From the NCBI GenBank assembly GCA_963976395.1, contig CAXBLG010000126.1:1-5678 (forward strand): 5,678 nt of DNA. The letters run 5' to 3'. A model generated the notes under the pieces. That model ran no database searches. It was not told where the DNA came from and was given only the letters and a program-made list of their open reading frames with translations. Below are positions 1-5,660 of the stretch, one piece after another (position 1 is the first letter of the stretch; each line of letters starts with the position of its first letter). Position numbers and translations under genes: made by a program. The stretch comes from UBA11612 sp963976395. GTDB taxonomy: Bacteria; Pseudomonadota; Alphaproteobacteria; Rhodospirillales; Rhodospirillaceae.

Positions 1-963
1 GGCGATGCGCTCGATTCCCATACCGAAGGCAAAGCCCTGATACACGTCGGGATCAAGGCCACAGGCTTTCAGCACATTGGGATGAACCATGCCGCAGCCG
101 AGAATTTCCAGCCAGTCGCCGTAATCACCAAGCTTCAACTCGCCGCCTTGTCGGCTGCAACCGATATCCATTTCGGCGGACGGCTCGGTGAAGGGAAAGA
201 AGCTGGGGCGGAACCGCACCGGAAGATTATCGACCCCGAAATAGGTGCGGACAAACTCGGCCAAACAGCCCTTCAGATGTCCCATGTGCGATTCGGTGTC
301 GATGATCAGCCCCTCGACTTGGTGGAACATCGGGGTGTGCGTCATGTCGTAGTCGCAGCGATAGGTGCGACCGGGCGCAATGATGCGAATCGGCGGCTTC
401 TGAGTCATCATCGTGCGAATTTGGACGGGCGAGGTATGCGTGCGCAGCAGATAGCGTTCGCCGTCATCGGCGTCTTGCAGGAAAAACGTATCGTGCATTT
501 CGCGGGCCGGATGACCGGGCGGGAAATTGAGTGCCGTGAAATTGTGAAAGTCATCTTCGACGTCCGGGCCTTCGGCGACTTCGAAACCCATGACGCCGAA
601 GATGGCGGCGATCTCATCCATGGTCTGACTGATCGGGTGCAGTGAGCCTTCAGCCTCCGGACGAACGGGAAGCGTGACGTCCATTGTCTCGGTTTTCAGC
701 CGTGCATTCAGCGCCGCGCTTTCAAAGACGTGTTTGCGGGCCTCTAGGGCGCCGCCCACTTCATCCTTTAGAGCGTTGATCTGCTGGCCAAAGGCCTTAC
801 GCGCTTCGGGGTCCATAGCGCCGAGATCTTTCATCAGCGCGGTAATACGGCCCTTCTTGCCAAGGGCGCTGATGCGCACCTCCTCGAGTGCCGAGCTGTC
901 CTCTGCGGCGCCGATAGCGGCGAGGAGATCGCCGCGAAGCTGTTCGATGGAAATTTGAGTCAT
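1..963 (-). CDS. pheS: Phenylalanyl-tRNA synthetase alpha subunit (PheS), C-terminus cut by window edge
   Basis: PheS is the catalytic subunit of the cytoplasmic (alpha-beta)2 PheRS, which charges tRNA-Phe with phenylalanine. The visible 321 residues start MTQISIEQLR. Residues about 1-85 are the helical coiled-coil tRNA-binding arm. The class II core follows: THTSPVQ near 175-181 and the motif 2 region GRTYRCDYDMTHTPMFHQVE near 198-217. Then come RFRPSFFPFTEPSAEMD near 250-266, LEILGCGMVHPNVL near 285-298, and the motif 3 stretch GFAFGMGIERI near 310-320. The E. coli protein has 327 residues with a short tail after motif 3, so only some 20-40 residues should be missing beyond base 1. The ATG at 963 gives the usual N-terminus; the Shine-Dalgarno sequence is weak (GGGA about 7 nt upstream). 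The gene follows rplT after 112 nt and an intrinsic terminator, so it may have its own promoter or depend on read-through. pheT is expected just outside the window. Identification is certain. Confidence 0.97.
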   Translation of the reverse strand, partial: MTQISIEQLRGDLLAAIGAAEDSSALEEVRISALGKKGRITALMKDLGAMDPEARKAFGQQINALKDEVGGALEARKHVFESAALNARLKTETMDVTLPVRPEAEGSLHPISQTMDEIAAIFGVMGFEVAEGPDVEDDFHNFTALNFPPGHPAREMHDTFFLQDADDGERYLLRTHTSPVQIRTMMTQKPPIRIIAPGRTYRCDYDMTHTPMFHQVEGLIIDTESHMGHLKGCLAEFVRTYFGVDNLPVRFRPSFFPFTEPSAEMDIGCSRQGGELKLGDYGDWLEILGCGMVHPNVLKACGLDPDVYQGFAFGMGIERIA

Positions 964-996
964 ATCTCGATCCCGTGCGTGCCTACCTCTGCGGGC

Positions 997-1031
997 AAAA
1001 GAAAAGGGGCTGCCCGGACGGCGGCCCCTTT
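997..1031 (-). terminator. Intrinsic terminator between rplT and pheS
   Basis: On the minus strand AAAGGGGC (1031-1024) pairs perfectly with GCCCCTTT (1010-1003). After one mismatch, three further pairs close a 5-nt loop. The 3' arm runs into a U-rich tract, TTTTCTTTT (1005-997). This is a strong Rho-independent terminator starting about 45 nt after the rplT stop codon and ending 33 nt before pheS. In E. coli a terminator in the equivalent place is the pheM attenuator of pheST. I see no phenylalanine-rich leader peptide here, so a plain or partly read-through terminator is more likely. Confidence 0.85.
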
Positions 1032-1075
1032 GGTTGACCCGGTTAGATCAGATGATCGGCGAGCAAGCGCTCGAC

Positions 1076-1432
1076 TTAACCGAGTGCCGTTTGGGCCTGC
1101 TTGACCAGGCTTTCAAAGGTTTCGGGCTCGTGAACGGCGAGGTCGGCCAGGACCTTACGGTCCAACTCTATGCCTGCCAGCTTGAGCCCGTTGATAAATC
1201 GGGAATAGGTCAGGCCATGGAGGCGCGTACCCGCGTTGATGCGTTGAATCCACAAGGCGCGGAAATCTCGCTTTTTCAGACGGCGGTCGCGGTAGGCATA
1301 ACGCAGCGCCTTTTCGAGGCGGTTACGCGCGATCTCGTAGTTGGTGGCGTGACGGCCCCGGAAACCCTTGGTTTGGGCGAGGACCTTCTTGTGACGGGCG
1401 TGTTTGGTAACGCCCCGTTTTACGCGTGACAT
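1076..1432 (-). CDS. rplT: 50S ribosomal protein L20
   Basis: L20 binds 23S rRNA early in large-subunit assembly, and in bacteria studied it also represses its own operon by binding the leader mRNA. The product has 118 residues, the normal family length. Typical features are the basic N-terminal tail MSRVKRGVTKHARHKKVL (1-18), the helix with YAYRDRRLKKRDFRALWIQR (45-64), and the globular C-terminal part with YSRFINGLK (76-84). The ATG is preceded by GGAG with 7-nt spacing (1443-1440). It lies 25 nt after the rpmI stop, so the two genes are clearly cotranscribed; the strong terminator downstream ends this unit. Nothing is unusual in the coding sequence. Confidence 0.98.
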   Translation of the reverse strand: MSRVKRGVTKHARHKKVLAQTKGFRGRHATNYEIARNRLEKALRYAYRDRRLKKRDFRALWIQRINAGTRLHGLTYSRFINGLKLAGIELDRKVLADLAVHEPETFESLVKQAQTALG

Positions 1433-1457
1433 GGTAGTTCTCCGACGAAAATGCGGT

Positions 1458-1658
1458 TCAGCCGTAAGGCAGGAAATTGCGTTTGATGATGATGGCGTCC
1501 GGCTTTGCGAGAACCATGGTCCCGCGTGACGTCCGCTTCATCTTCTGGGGCTTTGCAGCAAGGCAGTGGCGCTTGAAGGCGTTGCCGGCTTTAACTTTGC
1601 CCGTTCCCGTAATTTTAAACCGCTTTTTGGCGGAGCTTTTGGTCTTCATCTTGGGCAT
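1458..1658 (-). CDS. rpmI: 50S ribosomal protein L35
   Basis: L35 is a small basic protein of the large ribosomal subunit. The 66 residues match the family length (65 in E. coli). They show the characteristic start MPKMKTKSSAKKRFKITGTG, the middle block with KRHCLAAKP (29-37), and an ending with IIIKRNFLPYG. The ATG has AAAGGA (1670-1665) with 6-nt spacing. A second ATG at 1680 is out of frame and not the start. The gene is first in the rpmI-rplT unit and is preceded by a long structured leader and a good promoter (1815-1843). In E. coli it would directly follow infC, but here two unrelated genes intervene. Confidence 0.97.
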   Translation of the reverse strand: MPKMKTKSSAKKRFKITGTGKVKAGNAFKRHCLAAKPQKMKRTSRGTMVLAKPDAIIIKRNFLPYG

Positions 1659-1713
1659 TTTGTGTCCTTTCGGAATTCATATAAGTTTCTTACGCCGACC
1701 CGGGGGCATGCCC

Positions 1714-1739
1714 AAAAAGCCTGATATATATGGCTTTTT
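1714..1739 (-). promoter_or_regulatory. Terminator-like hairpin in the rpmI-rplT leader (possible attenuator)
   Basis: AAAAAGCC and GGCTTTTT form a perfect 8-bp stem around a 10-base AT-rich loop. On the minus strand the 3' arm ends in five U residues, as in an intrinsic terminator, although only three of the pairs are G:C. It sits 55 nt upstream of the rpmI start. No plus-strand gene ends here for it to terminate, so it most likely belongs to the rpmI leader. The L20 operons of several bacteria are controlled through their leader RNA, and an attenuator role here is an inference. A weak, unregulated hairpin is the alternative. Confidence 0.45.
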
Positions 1740-1756
1740 CGCCCTTTAGGTCGGGG

Positions 1757-1808
1757 GTTCCGGCAAAGCCGTCACCTGTTTTAGCCCAGCCCAAAAAGGG
1801 GCCGGAAC
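1757..1808 (-). repeat. Perfect 8-bp inverted repeat at the predicted 5' end of the rpmI leader
   Basis: GTTCCGGC (1808-1801 on the minus strand) is exactly complementary to GCCGGAAC (1764-1757), with 36 bases between. With the promoter at 1843-1815, transcription would begin close to 1808, so the first eight bases of the leader could be paired in this stem. The intervening bases contain a smaller CCC-TTTTT-GGG hairpin. Together with the terminator-like hairpin just downstream it suggests a folded regulatory leader, for example an L20 binding site, but no known leader family is recognised. Confidence 0.4.
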
Positions 1809-1814
1809 GGCGCG

Positions 1815-1843
1815 CTTATACCCGCATGAAGGGCCATTTGCAA
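1815..1843 (-). promoter_or_regulatory. Predicted sigma70 promoter for rpmI-rplT
   Basis: On the minus strand, TTGCAA (1843-1838, 4 of 6 consensus) and TATAAG (1820-1815, 5 of 6) are separated by exactly 17 bases. The start would be near G1808, about 150 nt upstream of the rpmI start codon. It is the best promoter match in this intergenic region. It is needed because the preceding plus-strand gene separates rpmI from the thrS-infC unit. Confidence 0.6.
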
Positions 1844-1913
1844 GGCGCCCCGGTGCTGCCCGAGAGCAGCCACACTCTGACCATAGAGGCCAGTCATGAT
1901 GGGTTCATGGGGT

Positions 1914-1924
1914 TGGCCCGGCCA
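1914..1924. repeat. Short palindrome TGGCC-C-GGCCA upstream of the DUF3016 gene
   Basis: An 11-base perfect palindrome with a single central base lies 56 bases before the GTG start. A second, smaller one (CTAG-TG-CTAG, 1929-1938) follows. Either could be an operator for a dimeric regulator, but short GC palindromes are common by chance and no regulator gene is adjacent. Confidence 0.2.
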
Positions 1925-1979
1925 TCTCCTAGTGCTAGTTGGTGCCGCCCCTACATTTAGCCGCTATGAGGAGTATCTG

Positions 1980-2486
1980 GTGAAGTCTGTGTTGCGTGTT
2001 CTTTTTGTTTTTGTTGTGATTTTTACCACTTTCGCACCGGCCCAGGCCGCCATCGAAGTCACTTTCATTAAACCCGGCGATTATTCAGATTCGGCGGTTC
2101 GCGGCGGACCGTTCGGCTCAGGCAGCTTCGGGGTGGTCAACGCCATCCGCGAACATCTTATGGAGCTGGGCAATCAGAATCTGACCCTGAAAGAAGGGCT
2201 GCGAATCGAGGTCTTGGATATCGATCTGGCGGGCCGTTACGAATGGTGGCGGTTTCCCTTTGATAAGCGCGTAATGCGAGAGTCCAGTTCGCCCGTGATC
2301 GAAGTTCGCTATTTCTACTATGTGTCTGGCAAGAAGGTGGATGAGGGCGAAGAACGAATCACCGATGTTAATTATCTGAAGAACACGGGCAAAGGTGAAG
2401 ACGGCGAAATCCTCAAGTATGAAAAAAGGATGCTCGACCGCTGGTTTCGTGATCGCTTTGTGAATCACAAGTCGGCAAAAAACTAG
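1980..2486 (+). CDS. Secreted DUF3016-family protein of unknown function
   Basis: I choose the GTG at 1980 because GAGGAG (1968-1973) sits 6 nt upstream and because this start yields a clean signal peptide. The signal peptide has a basic residue (K2, then R6), a hydrophobic core VLFVFVVIFTTFA (7-19), and an AQA cleavage site at about residue 23. The mature part of about 145 residues shows the pattern of DUF3016 proteins as I recall them. It has an opening EVTFIKPGDYSD (26-37), a middle LRIEVLDIDLAG (74-85), a block SPVIEVRYFYY (104-114), and an ending YEKRMLDRWFRDRF (147-160). The function of the family is unknown; a periplasmic location is inferred from the signal peptide. There is no lipobox cysteine, and the mature protein has no membrane segment. 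The gene stands alone on the plus strand, divergent from rpmI and convergent with the doxX-like gene. An upstream ATG at 1896 would add 28 residues that disrupt the signal peptide. Confidence 0.82.
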   Translation: MKSVLRVLFVFVVIFTTFAPAQAAIEVTFIKPGDYSDSAVRGGPFGSGSFGVVNAIREHLMELGNQNLTLKEGLRIEVLDIDLAGRYEWWRFPFDKRVMRESSSPVIEVRYFYYVSGKKVDEGEERITDVNYLKNTGKGEDGEILKYEKRMLDRWFRDRFVNHKSAKN

Positions 2487-2501
2487 CGCGCTTTTTTAAA
2501 A
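2477..2501. terminator. Possible weak bidirectional terminator between convergent genes
   Basis: A run of six A (2477-2482) and a run of six T (2492-2497) flank the short sequence containing AGCGCGCT, between the stop codons of two convergent genes. The stem would be only A:U pairs, closed by a 9-base loop, so it is weak. Its placement and the T-tracts on both strands are the main support. Confidence 0.3.
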
Positions 2502-2504
2502 TGC

Positions 2505-2915
2505 CTATGACTTACGCCGGGCTATGAGCGTGTCGAGGCTCGGTGATCCGCCGCCCGCAAAAAATAGATACAGAAAGATAAAGCAAAATAGGATGGCAGC
2601 ATCGCCGCCGTTGGTGGCGGGATAAAGCCCCCGAGGGGCGTGCGCTAGGAAGTAGGCCACGGCCATCATGCCTGAGAGTACGAAAGCGACAGGCCGGGTG
2701 AAAAGCCCGATGCCCAGCAAAATGCCGCCGATAACTTCCAGCAAGCCCGCAGTCATCAGGAGTGGTGGTAGAGCGCCGTCCGAGGCCATCGGTGATGGGG
2801 GAAACCCAAATAGCTTTTGAGTGCCGTGGGCGAGAAAGAGCAGCGCCGACATAATGCGCAACGCTGCCAAAACATTTGGTGCCCACGCGGCCTGAAATGC
2901 GGCTAATCGCGACAT
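2505..2915 (-). CDS. DoxX-family integral membrane protein
   Basis: The 136-residue product has four predicted membrane segments near residues 15-37, 50-72, 75-93 and 104-121. The first carries the family-typical LLFLAHGTQKLFGF (25-38), and the second has LLEVIGGILLGIG (58-70). This matches the small four-helix DoxX/DoxD-like family of the inner membrane. Members have been linked to quinone-dependent thiosulfate oxidation in an archaeon and to redox homeostasis in mycobacteria, but most are uncharacterised and no substrate can be assigned here. I prefer the ATG at 2915, which follows GGGGGA with about 4-nt spacing. An in-frame TTG at 2951 would add 12 polar residues. The gene lies 70 nt after infC on the same strand, perhaps reached by read-through, and converges with the DUF3016 gene. 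The family is clear; the function is not. Confidence 0.85.
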   Translation of the reverse strand: MSRLAAFQAAWAPNVLAALRIMSALLFLAHGTQKLFGFPPSPMASDGALPPLLMTAGLLEVIGGILLGIGLFTRPVAFVLSGMMAVAYFLAHAPRGLYPATNGGDAAILFCFIFLYLFFAGGGSPSLDTLIARRKS

Positions 2916-2962
2916 CTCTTCCCCCATTTGCCGAATCTTTGACGTTTGCAAAACCCTCTTAA

Positions 2963-2978
2963 ACCGCAGACTGGCGGT
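2963..2978 (-). terminator. Small hairpin after infC, possible weak terminator
   Basis: On the minus strand ACCGC (2978-2974) pairs with GCGGT (2967-2963) around a 6-base loop, starting 7 nt after the infC stop. The arm ends in UUU but is followed by AAGAGGG before four more U residues, so termination would be inefficient. It could reduce transcription into the doxX-like gene. Confidence 0.35.
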
Positions 2979-2985
2979 CGCTAGA

Positions 2986-3522
2986 CTATCGTGGTGCGAC
3001 GACCATTATGATCTGGCGACCTTCAAACTTCGGTTCCTGCTCAACTTTGGCAATGGGTTCGAAGTCGGTTTTCACGCGGTTGAGGAGTCTCTGGCCGATA
3101 TCCATGTGGGCCATTTCACGACCACGGAACCGCAAGGTCACCTTCACTTTGTCGCCGTCTTCAAGGAACCGTTTCATATTGCGCATCTTCACATCGTAGT
3201 CGTGAATATCGATGTTCGGTCGCAATTTGATCTCTTTGACCTCGATGATCTTTTGCTTCTTCCGCGCCTCGTTCTTCTTTTTCTGTTCCTCGTACTTGTA
3301 TTTACCGTAGTCGAGGATCTTTGCGACGGGCGGGTCGGCGTTGGGAGAAATTTCTACGAGATCAAGCCCCGCTTCATCAGCTTTGCGGAGGGCGGTGTCG
3401 CGGTCCACGACCCCGACGTTGTCCCCATCGGCGCCGATCAGGCGTACCGTGGCGTTGTTGATCTGCTCGTTGACGCGGGGTCCATCCTTGGAGGCCGGCG
3501 CCTGCTGGTCGAATCTAGCTAT
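2986..3522 (-). CDS. infC: Translation initiation factor IF3, predicted AUA start codon
   Basis: IF3 binds the 30S subunit, prevents premature joining with 50S and checks start codon and initiator tRNA. From the AUA at 3522 the protein has 178 residues (180 in E. coli). It reads ARFDQQAPASKDGPRVNEQI after the initiator Met. The N-domain contains RDTALRKADEAGLDLVEIS (41-59). The IF3 signature KILDYGKYKYEEQ (68-80) leads into a lysine-rich linker helix, and the C-domain has RPNIDIHDYD (101-110) and VTLRFRGREM (128-137). Upstream of the AUA the frame holds only TAC and then a TGA stop. The first standard start codon in frame is GTG at 3408, which would delete the first 38 residues, including the conserved GPRVNEQI. 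AUU is the known infC start in E. coli, where IF3 represses its own mRNA by rejecting that codon; AUA here would work likewise. The gene follows thrS after 96 nt, as in the classical cluster. Confidence 0.93.
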   Translation of the reverse strand: MARFDQQAPASKDGPRVNEQINNATVRLIGADGDNVGVVDRDTALRKADEAGLDLVEISPNADPPVAKILDYGKYKYEEQKKKNEARKKQKIIEVKEIKLRPNIDIHDYDVKMRNMKRFLEDGDKVKVTLRFRGREMAHMDIGQRLLNRVKTDFEPIAKVEQEPKFEGRQIIMVVAPR

Positions 3523-3535
3523 GTATCAATCTCCT
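3520..3535 (-). promoter_or_regulatory. infC ribosome binding site with AUA start codon
   Basis: On the minus strand AGGAG (3535-3531) is followed by an 8-nt spacer and ATA (3522-3520), which begins the conserved IF3 reading frame. The in-frame TGA at 3528-3526 rules out any start further upstream. The TTG at 3529-3527 and the ATA at 3526-3524 are in other frames. Strong pairing with 16S rRNA and a non-standard start codon are the arrangement expected for IF3 autoregulation. Confidence 0.8.
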
Positions 3536-3561
3536 GTTTTTGTTAATCCTGGTGAGTAAAG

Positions 3562-3592
3562 GTTGCGGTGTCCCTTGTATAGTCACCGCAAC
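3562..3592 (-). repeat. Perfect 9-bp hairpin between thrS and infC
   Basis: GTTGCGGTG (3592-3584 on the minus strand) and CACCGCAAC (3570-3562) form a fully paired GC-rich stem with a 13-base loop. It starts 27 nt after the thrS stop and ends 26 nt before the infC Shine-Dalgarno sequence. No U-tract follows, so it is not a standard intrinsic terminator. It may stabilise the thrS 3' end, be a processing site, or shape the infC leader. The palindrome CTGGAAATCCAG (3592-3603) abuts it directly. Confidence 0.6.
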
Positions 3593-3618
3593 TGGAAATC
3601 CAGAAGACCGCTCGCAAT

Positions 3619-5586
3619 TTATCGGGGAGCGGCAGCTTCTTGGACAAGTCTATCGGTTGCCTCCTGCAGCGCAAGGACTTCTTGGGCCGCGCCGCCAAGC
3701 CGCCTTAGGGCTACGGTTCGGCCCTCAGCCTCTTTCTTGCCGACGACCACTATCACTGGCACTTTGGCTAGGGAATGTTCCCGTACCTTGTAGTTGATCT
3801 TCTCGTTGCGCAGGTCGGTTTCCACTCGCAAACCCGCAGCACTGAGCTCTGCCGCGACATCTTTTGCATAGGAGTCGCTGTCTGTGGTGATGGTGCAAAC
3901 AACGGCCTGGCGGGGGGCGAGCCATAGCGGAAATTTCCCCGCGTGGTGTTCGATCAGAATGCCGATAAACCGCTCGAAGGTTCCTAAAATCGCGCGATGG
4001 AGCATCACCGGGCGGTGCTTGGCGCCGTCTTCGCCGACATAACTTGCATCAAGACGTTCAGGCAGGACGTAATCAAGCTGGATGGTGCCGCATTGCCAGG
4101 TTCGGCCGATGGCATCCTTCAAATGGAATTCCAATTTCGGAGAATAGAACGCGCCTTCACCGGGCAGTTCTTCCCAGTCGTATTCCGGGGTCGCGCGGCC
4201 AGCGAGGCGGACGGCGTCACGTAGATTGCTCTCGGCTTTGTCCCACATCTCGTCGGTGCCAAAGCGGTTTTCGGGGCGCAAAGCGAGCTTGATGGAGTAG
4301 CGGTCAAAGCCGAGATCTTTGTAAATGACGTCGAGTAATTCGCAAAACCCGCGCACTTCATCCACGATCTGGTCTTCGCGGCAGAAGATGTGAGCGTCGT
4401 CTTGAGTAAACTGGCGTACGCGCATGATACCGTGCAGCGCGCCATGCGGTTCGTTGCGATGGCAACAGCCAAATTCGGCCATACGGATCGGCAAATCGCG
4501 ATAGCTCTTGATACCCTGGCGGAAGATCAGAATATGCGCCGGGCAATTCATGGGCTTCATAGCCATGAGTTCCGCTTTGCCGGTAATAACCGGCGCATCG
4601 TCCTCGGTGTTCGGCACTTCGTCCGGCACCACGAACATGTTCTCGCGATACTTGCCCCAGTGGCCTGAGGCTTCCCACTGACGTGAGTTCATCAATTGCG
4701 GTGTTTTTACTTCATGGTAGCCGGCGGCATCGAGACGGCGACGGAGGTATTTTTCCAACTCGCGCCACACCATGTAGCCGTTTGCGTGCCAGAAGACGCT
4801 GCCTTGTGCTTCGGACTGGAGGTGGAAGAGGTCCATTTCCTGGCCGATTTTGCGGTGATCGCGCTTCTCTGCTTCTTCAAGCATGGTGAGGTATTGAGCT
4901 AGCTGCTTTTCGTCCGCCCAGGCCGTGCCATAAATCCGCTGAAGCATCGCGTTGCTCGAATCACCGCGCCAGTAAGCGCCGGCGAGCTTGGTGAGCTTAA
5001 AAGCTTTGCCGAGCTTGCCTGTAGACGGCAAGTGAGGTCCAAGGCACAGGTCGAGCCAGTTGCCCTGCCGGTAGACGGAAAGCGGCTCGCCGGCCGGGAG
5101 GTCGGTGATGATCTCTGCCTTGTAGTGCTCGCCTATATTTTTGAAATGCTCGATAGCCTTGTCGCGGTCCCACACTTCTCGGGTGATGGGCTCATCCCGA
5201 TCGACGATCTCGCGCATACGCGCTTCGATCTTTACAAGATCGTCAGGTGTGAAGGGCTCTGGACGGGCAAAATCGTAATAGAATCCATTTTCGATGGCCG
5301 GTCCGATGGTCACCTGGGTGTTGGGATACAATTCCTGAACCGCTTCAGCCATGATGTGGGCAGCATCATGGCGCAACAATTCCAGCGCATCGGCATCTTT
5401 GCGGGTGACGATTGAAAGTTCGCTGTCATTCTCAATCAAGAGACCGAGATCTTTCATGACCCCGCCGATTCTGACCGCAAGGGCCGCCTTCGCCAGACCT
5501 GGACCAATGTCGGCGGCGACTTCGGCTCCGGTTACGGGCTTATCGTAGCGGCGTATGCTGCCGTCGGGCAAAGTGATGGCGACCAT
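3619..5586 (-). CDS. thrS: Threonyl-tRNA synthetase
   Basis: ThrRS charges tRNA-Thr in the cytoplasm and hydrolyses mischarged Ser-tRNA-Thr. The 655 residues (642 in E. coli) carry all domains. The TGS domain is at about 1-63. The editing domain has H73 and H77 in RHDAAH and C181/H185 in CLGPH. The class II catalytic core lies near 245-550, and the C-terminal anticodon-binding domain near 555-655. The zinc ligands are all present: C348 in MNCP, H399 in DDAHIF and H530 in MLHRAI. Motif 2 has R377 in CCHRNEP and motif 3 has R539 in GTFERF. An acidic insert VPDEVPNTEDDAP (320-332) precedes the zinc cysteine. The ATG at 5586 gives the usual start MVAITLPDGS; only a weak GGAC about 10 nt upstream resembles a Shine-Dalgarno sequence. 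It is first in the minus-strand unit with infC. The leader from the predicted promoter is only about 40 nt, too short for the tRNA-like operator known from E. coli thrS. Confidence 0.98.
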   Translation of the reverse strand: MVAITLPDGSIRRYDKPVTGAEVAADIGPGLAKAALAVRIGGVMKDLGLLIENDSELSIVTRKDADALELLRHDAAHIMAEAVQELYPNTQVTIGPAIENGFYYDFARPEPFTPDDLVKIEARMREIVDRDEPITREVWDRDKAIEHFKNIGEHYKAEIITDLPAGEPLSVYRQGNWLDLCLGPHLPSTGKLGKAFKLTKLAGAYWRGDSSNAMLQRIYGTAWADEKQLAQYLTMLEEAEKRDHRKIGQEMDLFHLQSEAQGSVFWHANGYMVWRELEKYLRRRLDAAGYHEVKTPQLMNSRQWEASGHWGKYRENMFVVPDEVPNTEDDAPVITGKAELMAMKPMNCPAHILIFRQGIKSYRDLPIRMAEFGCCHRNEPHGALHGIMRVRQFTQDDAHIFCREDQIVDEVRGFCELLDVIYKDLGFDRYSIKLALRPENRFGTDEMWDKAESNLRDAVRLAGRATPEYDWEELPGEGAFYSPKLEFHLKDAIGRTWQCGTIQLDYVLPERLDASYVGEDGAKHRPVMLHRAILGTFERFIGILIEHHAGKFPLWLAPRQAVVCTITTDSDSYAKDVAAELSAAGLRVETDLRNEKINYKVREHSLAKVPVIVVVGKKEAEGRTVALRRLGGAAQEVLALQEATDRLVQEAAAPR

Positions 5587-5632
5587 TAGTTTTAACGTCC
5601 AAAAGCGCGGGGAGAGTTCGGAAAGTTCGCGA

Positions 5633-5660
5633 AATCTAGGGCTCTACCGCATTATGTCAA
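5633..5660 (-). promoter_or_regulatory. Predicted sigma70 promoter of thrS-infC
   Basis: On the minus strand a perfect -35 box TTGACA (5660-5655) is followed after 16 bases by TAGATT (5638-5633, 4 of 6 consensus). Transcription would start near 5626, leaving a leader of about 40 nt before the thrS ATG. No gene is visible between it and the window edge. Confidence 0.6.

Larger units (their letters stand above)
1659..1979. other. Divergent intergenic region between rpmI and the DUF3016 gene
   Basis: This 321-base stretch carries no convincing gene. Small open frames crossing it lack family resemblance and a credible ribosome binding site. Its left half reads as the 5' leader of rpmI on the minus strand: promoter at 1843-1815, then inverted repeats at 1808-1757 and 1739-1714. 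Its right half lies upstream of the plus-strand DUF3016 gene and ends in that gene's Shine-Dalgarno sequence (GAGGAG, 1968-1973). I could not identify a convincing plus-strand promoter. Small palindromes in the right half are at 1855-1870, 1914-1924 and 1929-1938. Confidence 0.7.

Noticed and set aside
82..645. Long plus-strand open frame opposite pheS
   Set aside because: It is the antisense frame of a highly conserved, certain pheS gene; the translation has no family resemblance. The long frames opposite rplT, infC and thrS were rejected on the same grounds.
1730..1960. Plus-strand open frame of 76 codons in the intergenic region
   Set aside because: It has no recognisable family and no ribosome binding site, and it overlaps the rpmI promoter and leader as well as the upstream part of the DUF3016 gene.
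1896..1979. ATG at 1896 as start of the DUF3016 gene
   Set aside because: It adds 28 residues ahead of a clean signal peptide, whereas the GTG at 1980 has an ideal GAGGAG site 6 nt upstream.
2916..2951. TTG at 2951 as start of the doxX-like gene
   Set aside because: The added residues are polar and not family-like; the ATG at 2915 with the G-rich Shine-Dalgarno sequence fits better.
2986..3408. infC starting at GTG 3408 (140 residues)
   Set aside because: It would remove the conserved IF3 N-terminus, which is encoded upstream in the same frame, and it lacks a good Shine-Dalgarno sequence compared with the AUA at 3522.
3571..3583. TATACA in the thrS-infC hairpin loop as an infC promoter -10 box
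   Set aside because: No acceptable -35 box lies 16-18 bases upstream; infC is more likely transcribed from the thrS promoter or from one inside thrS.
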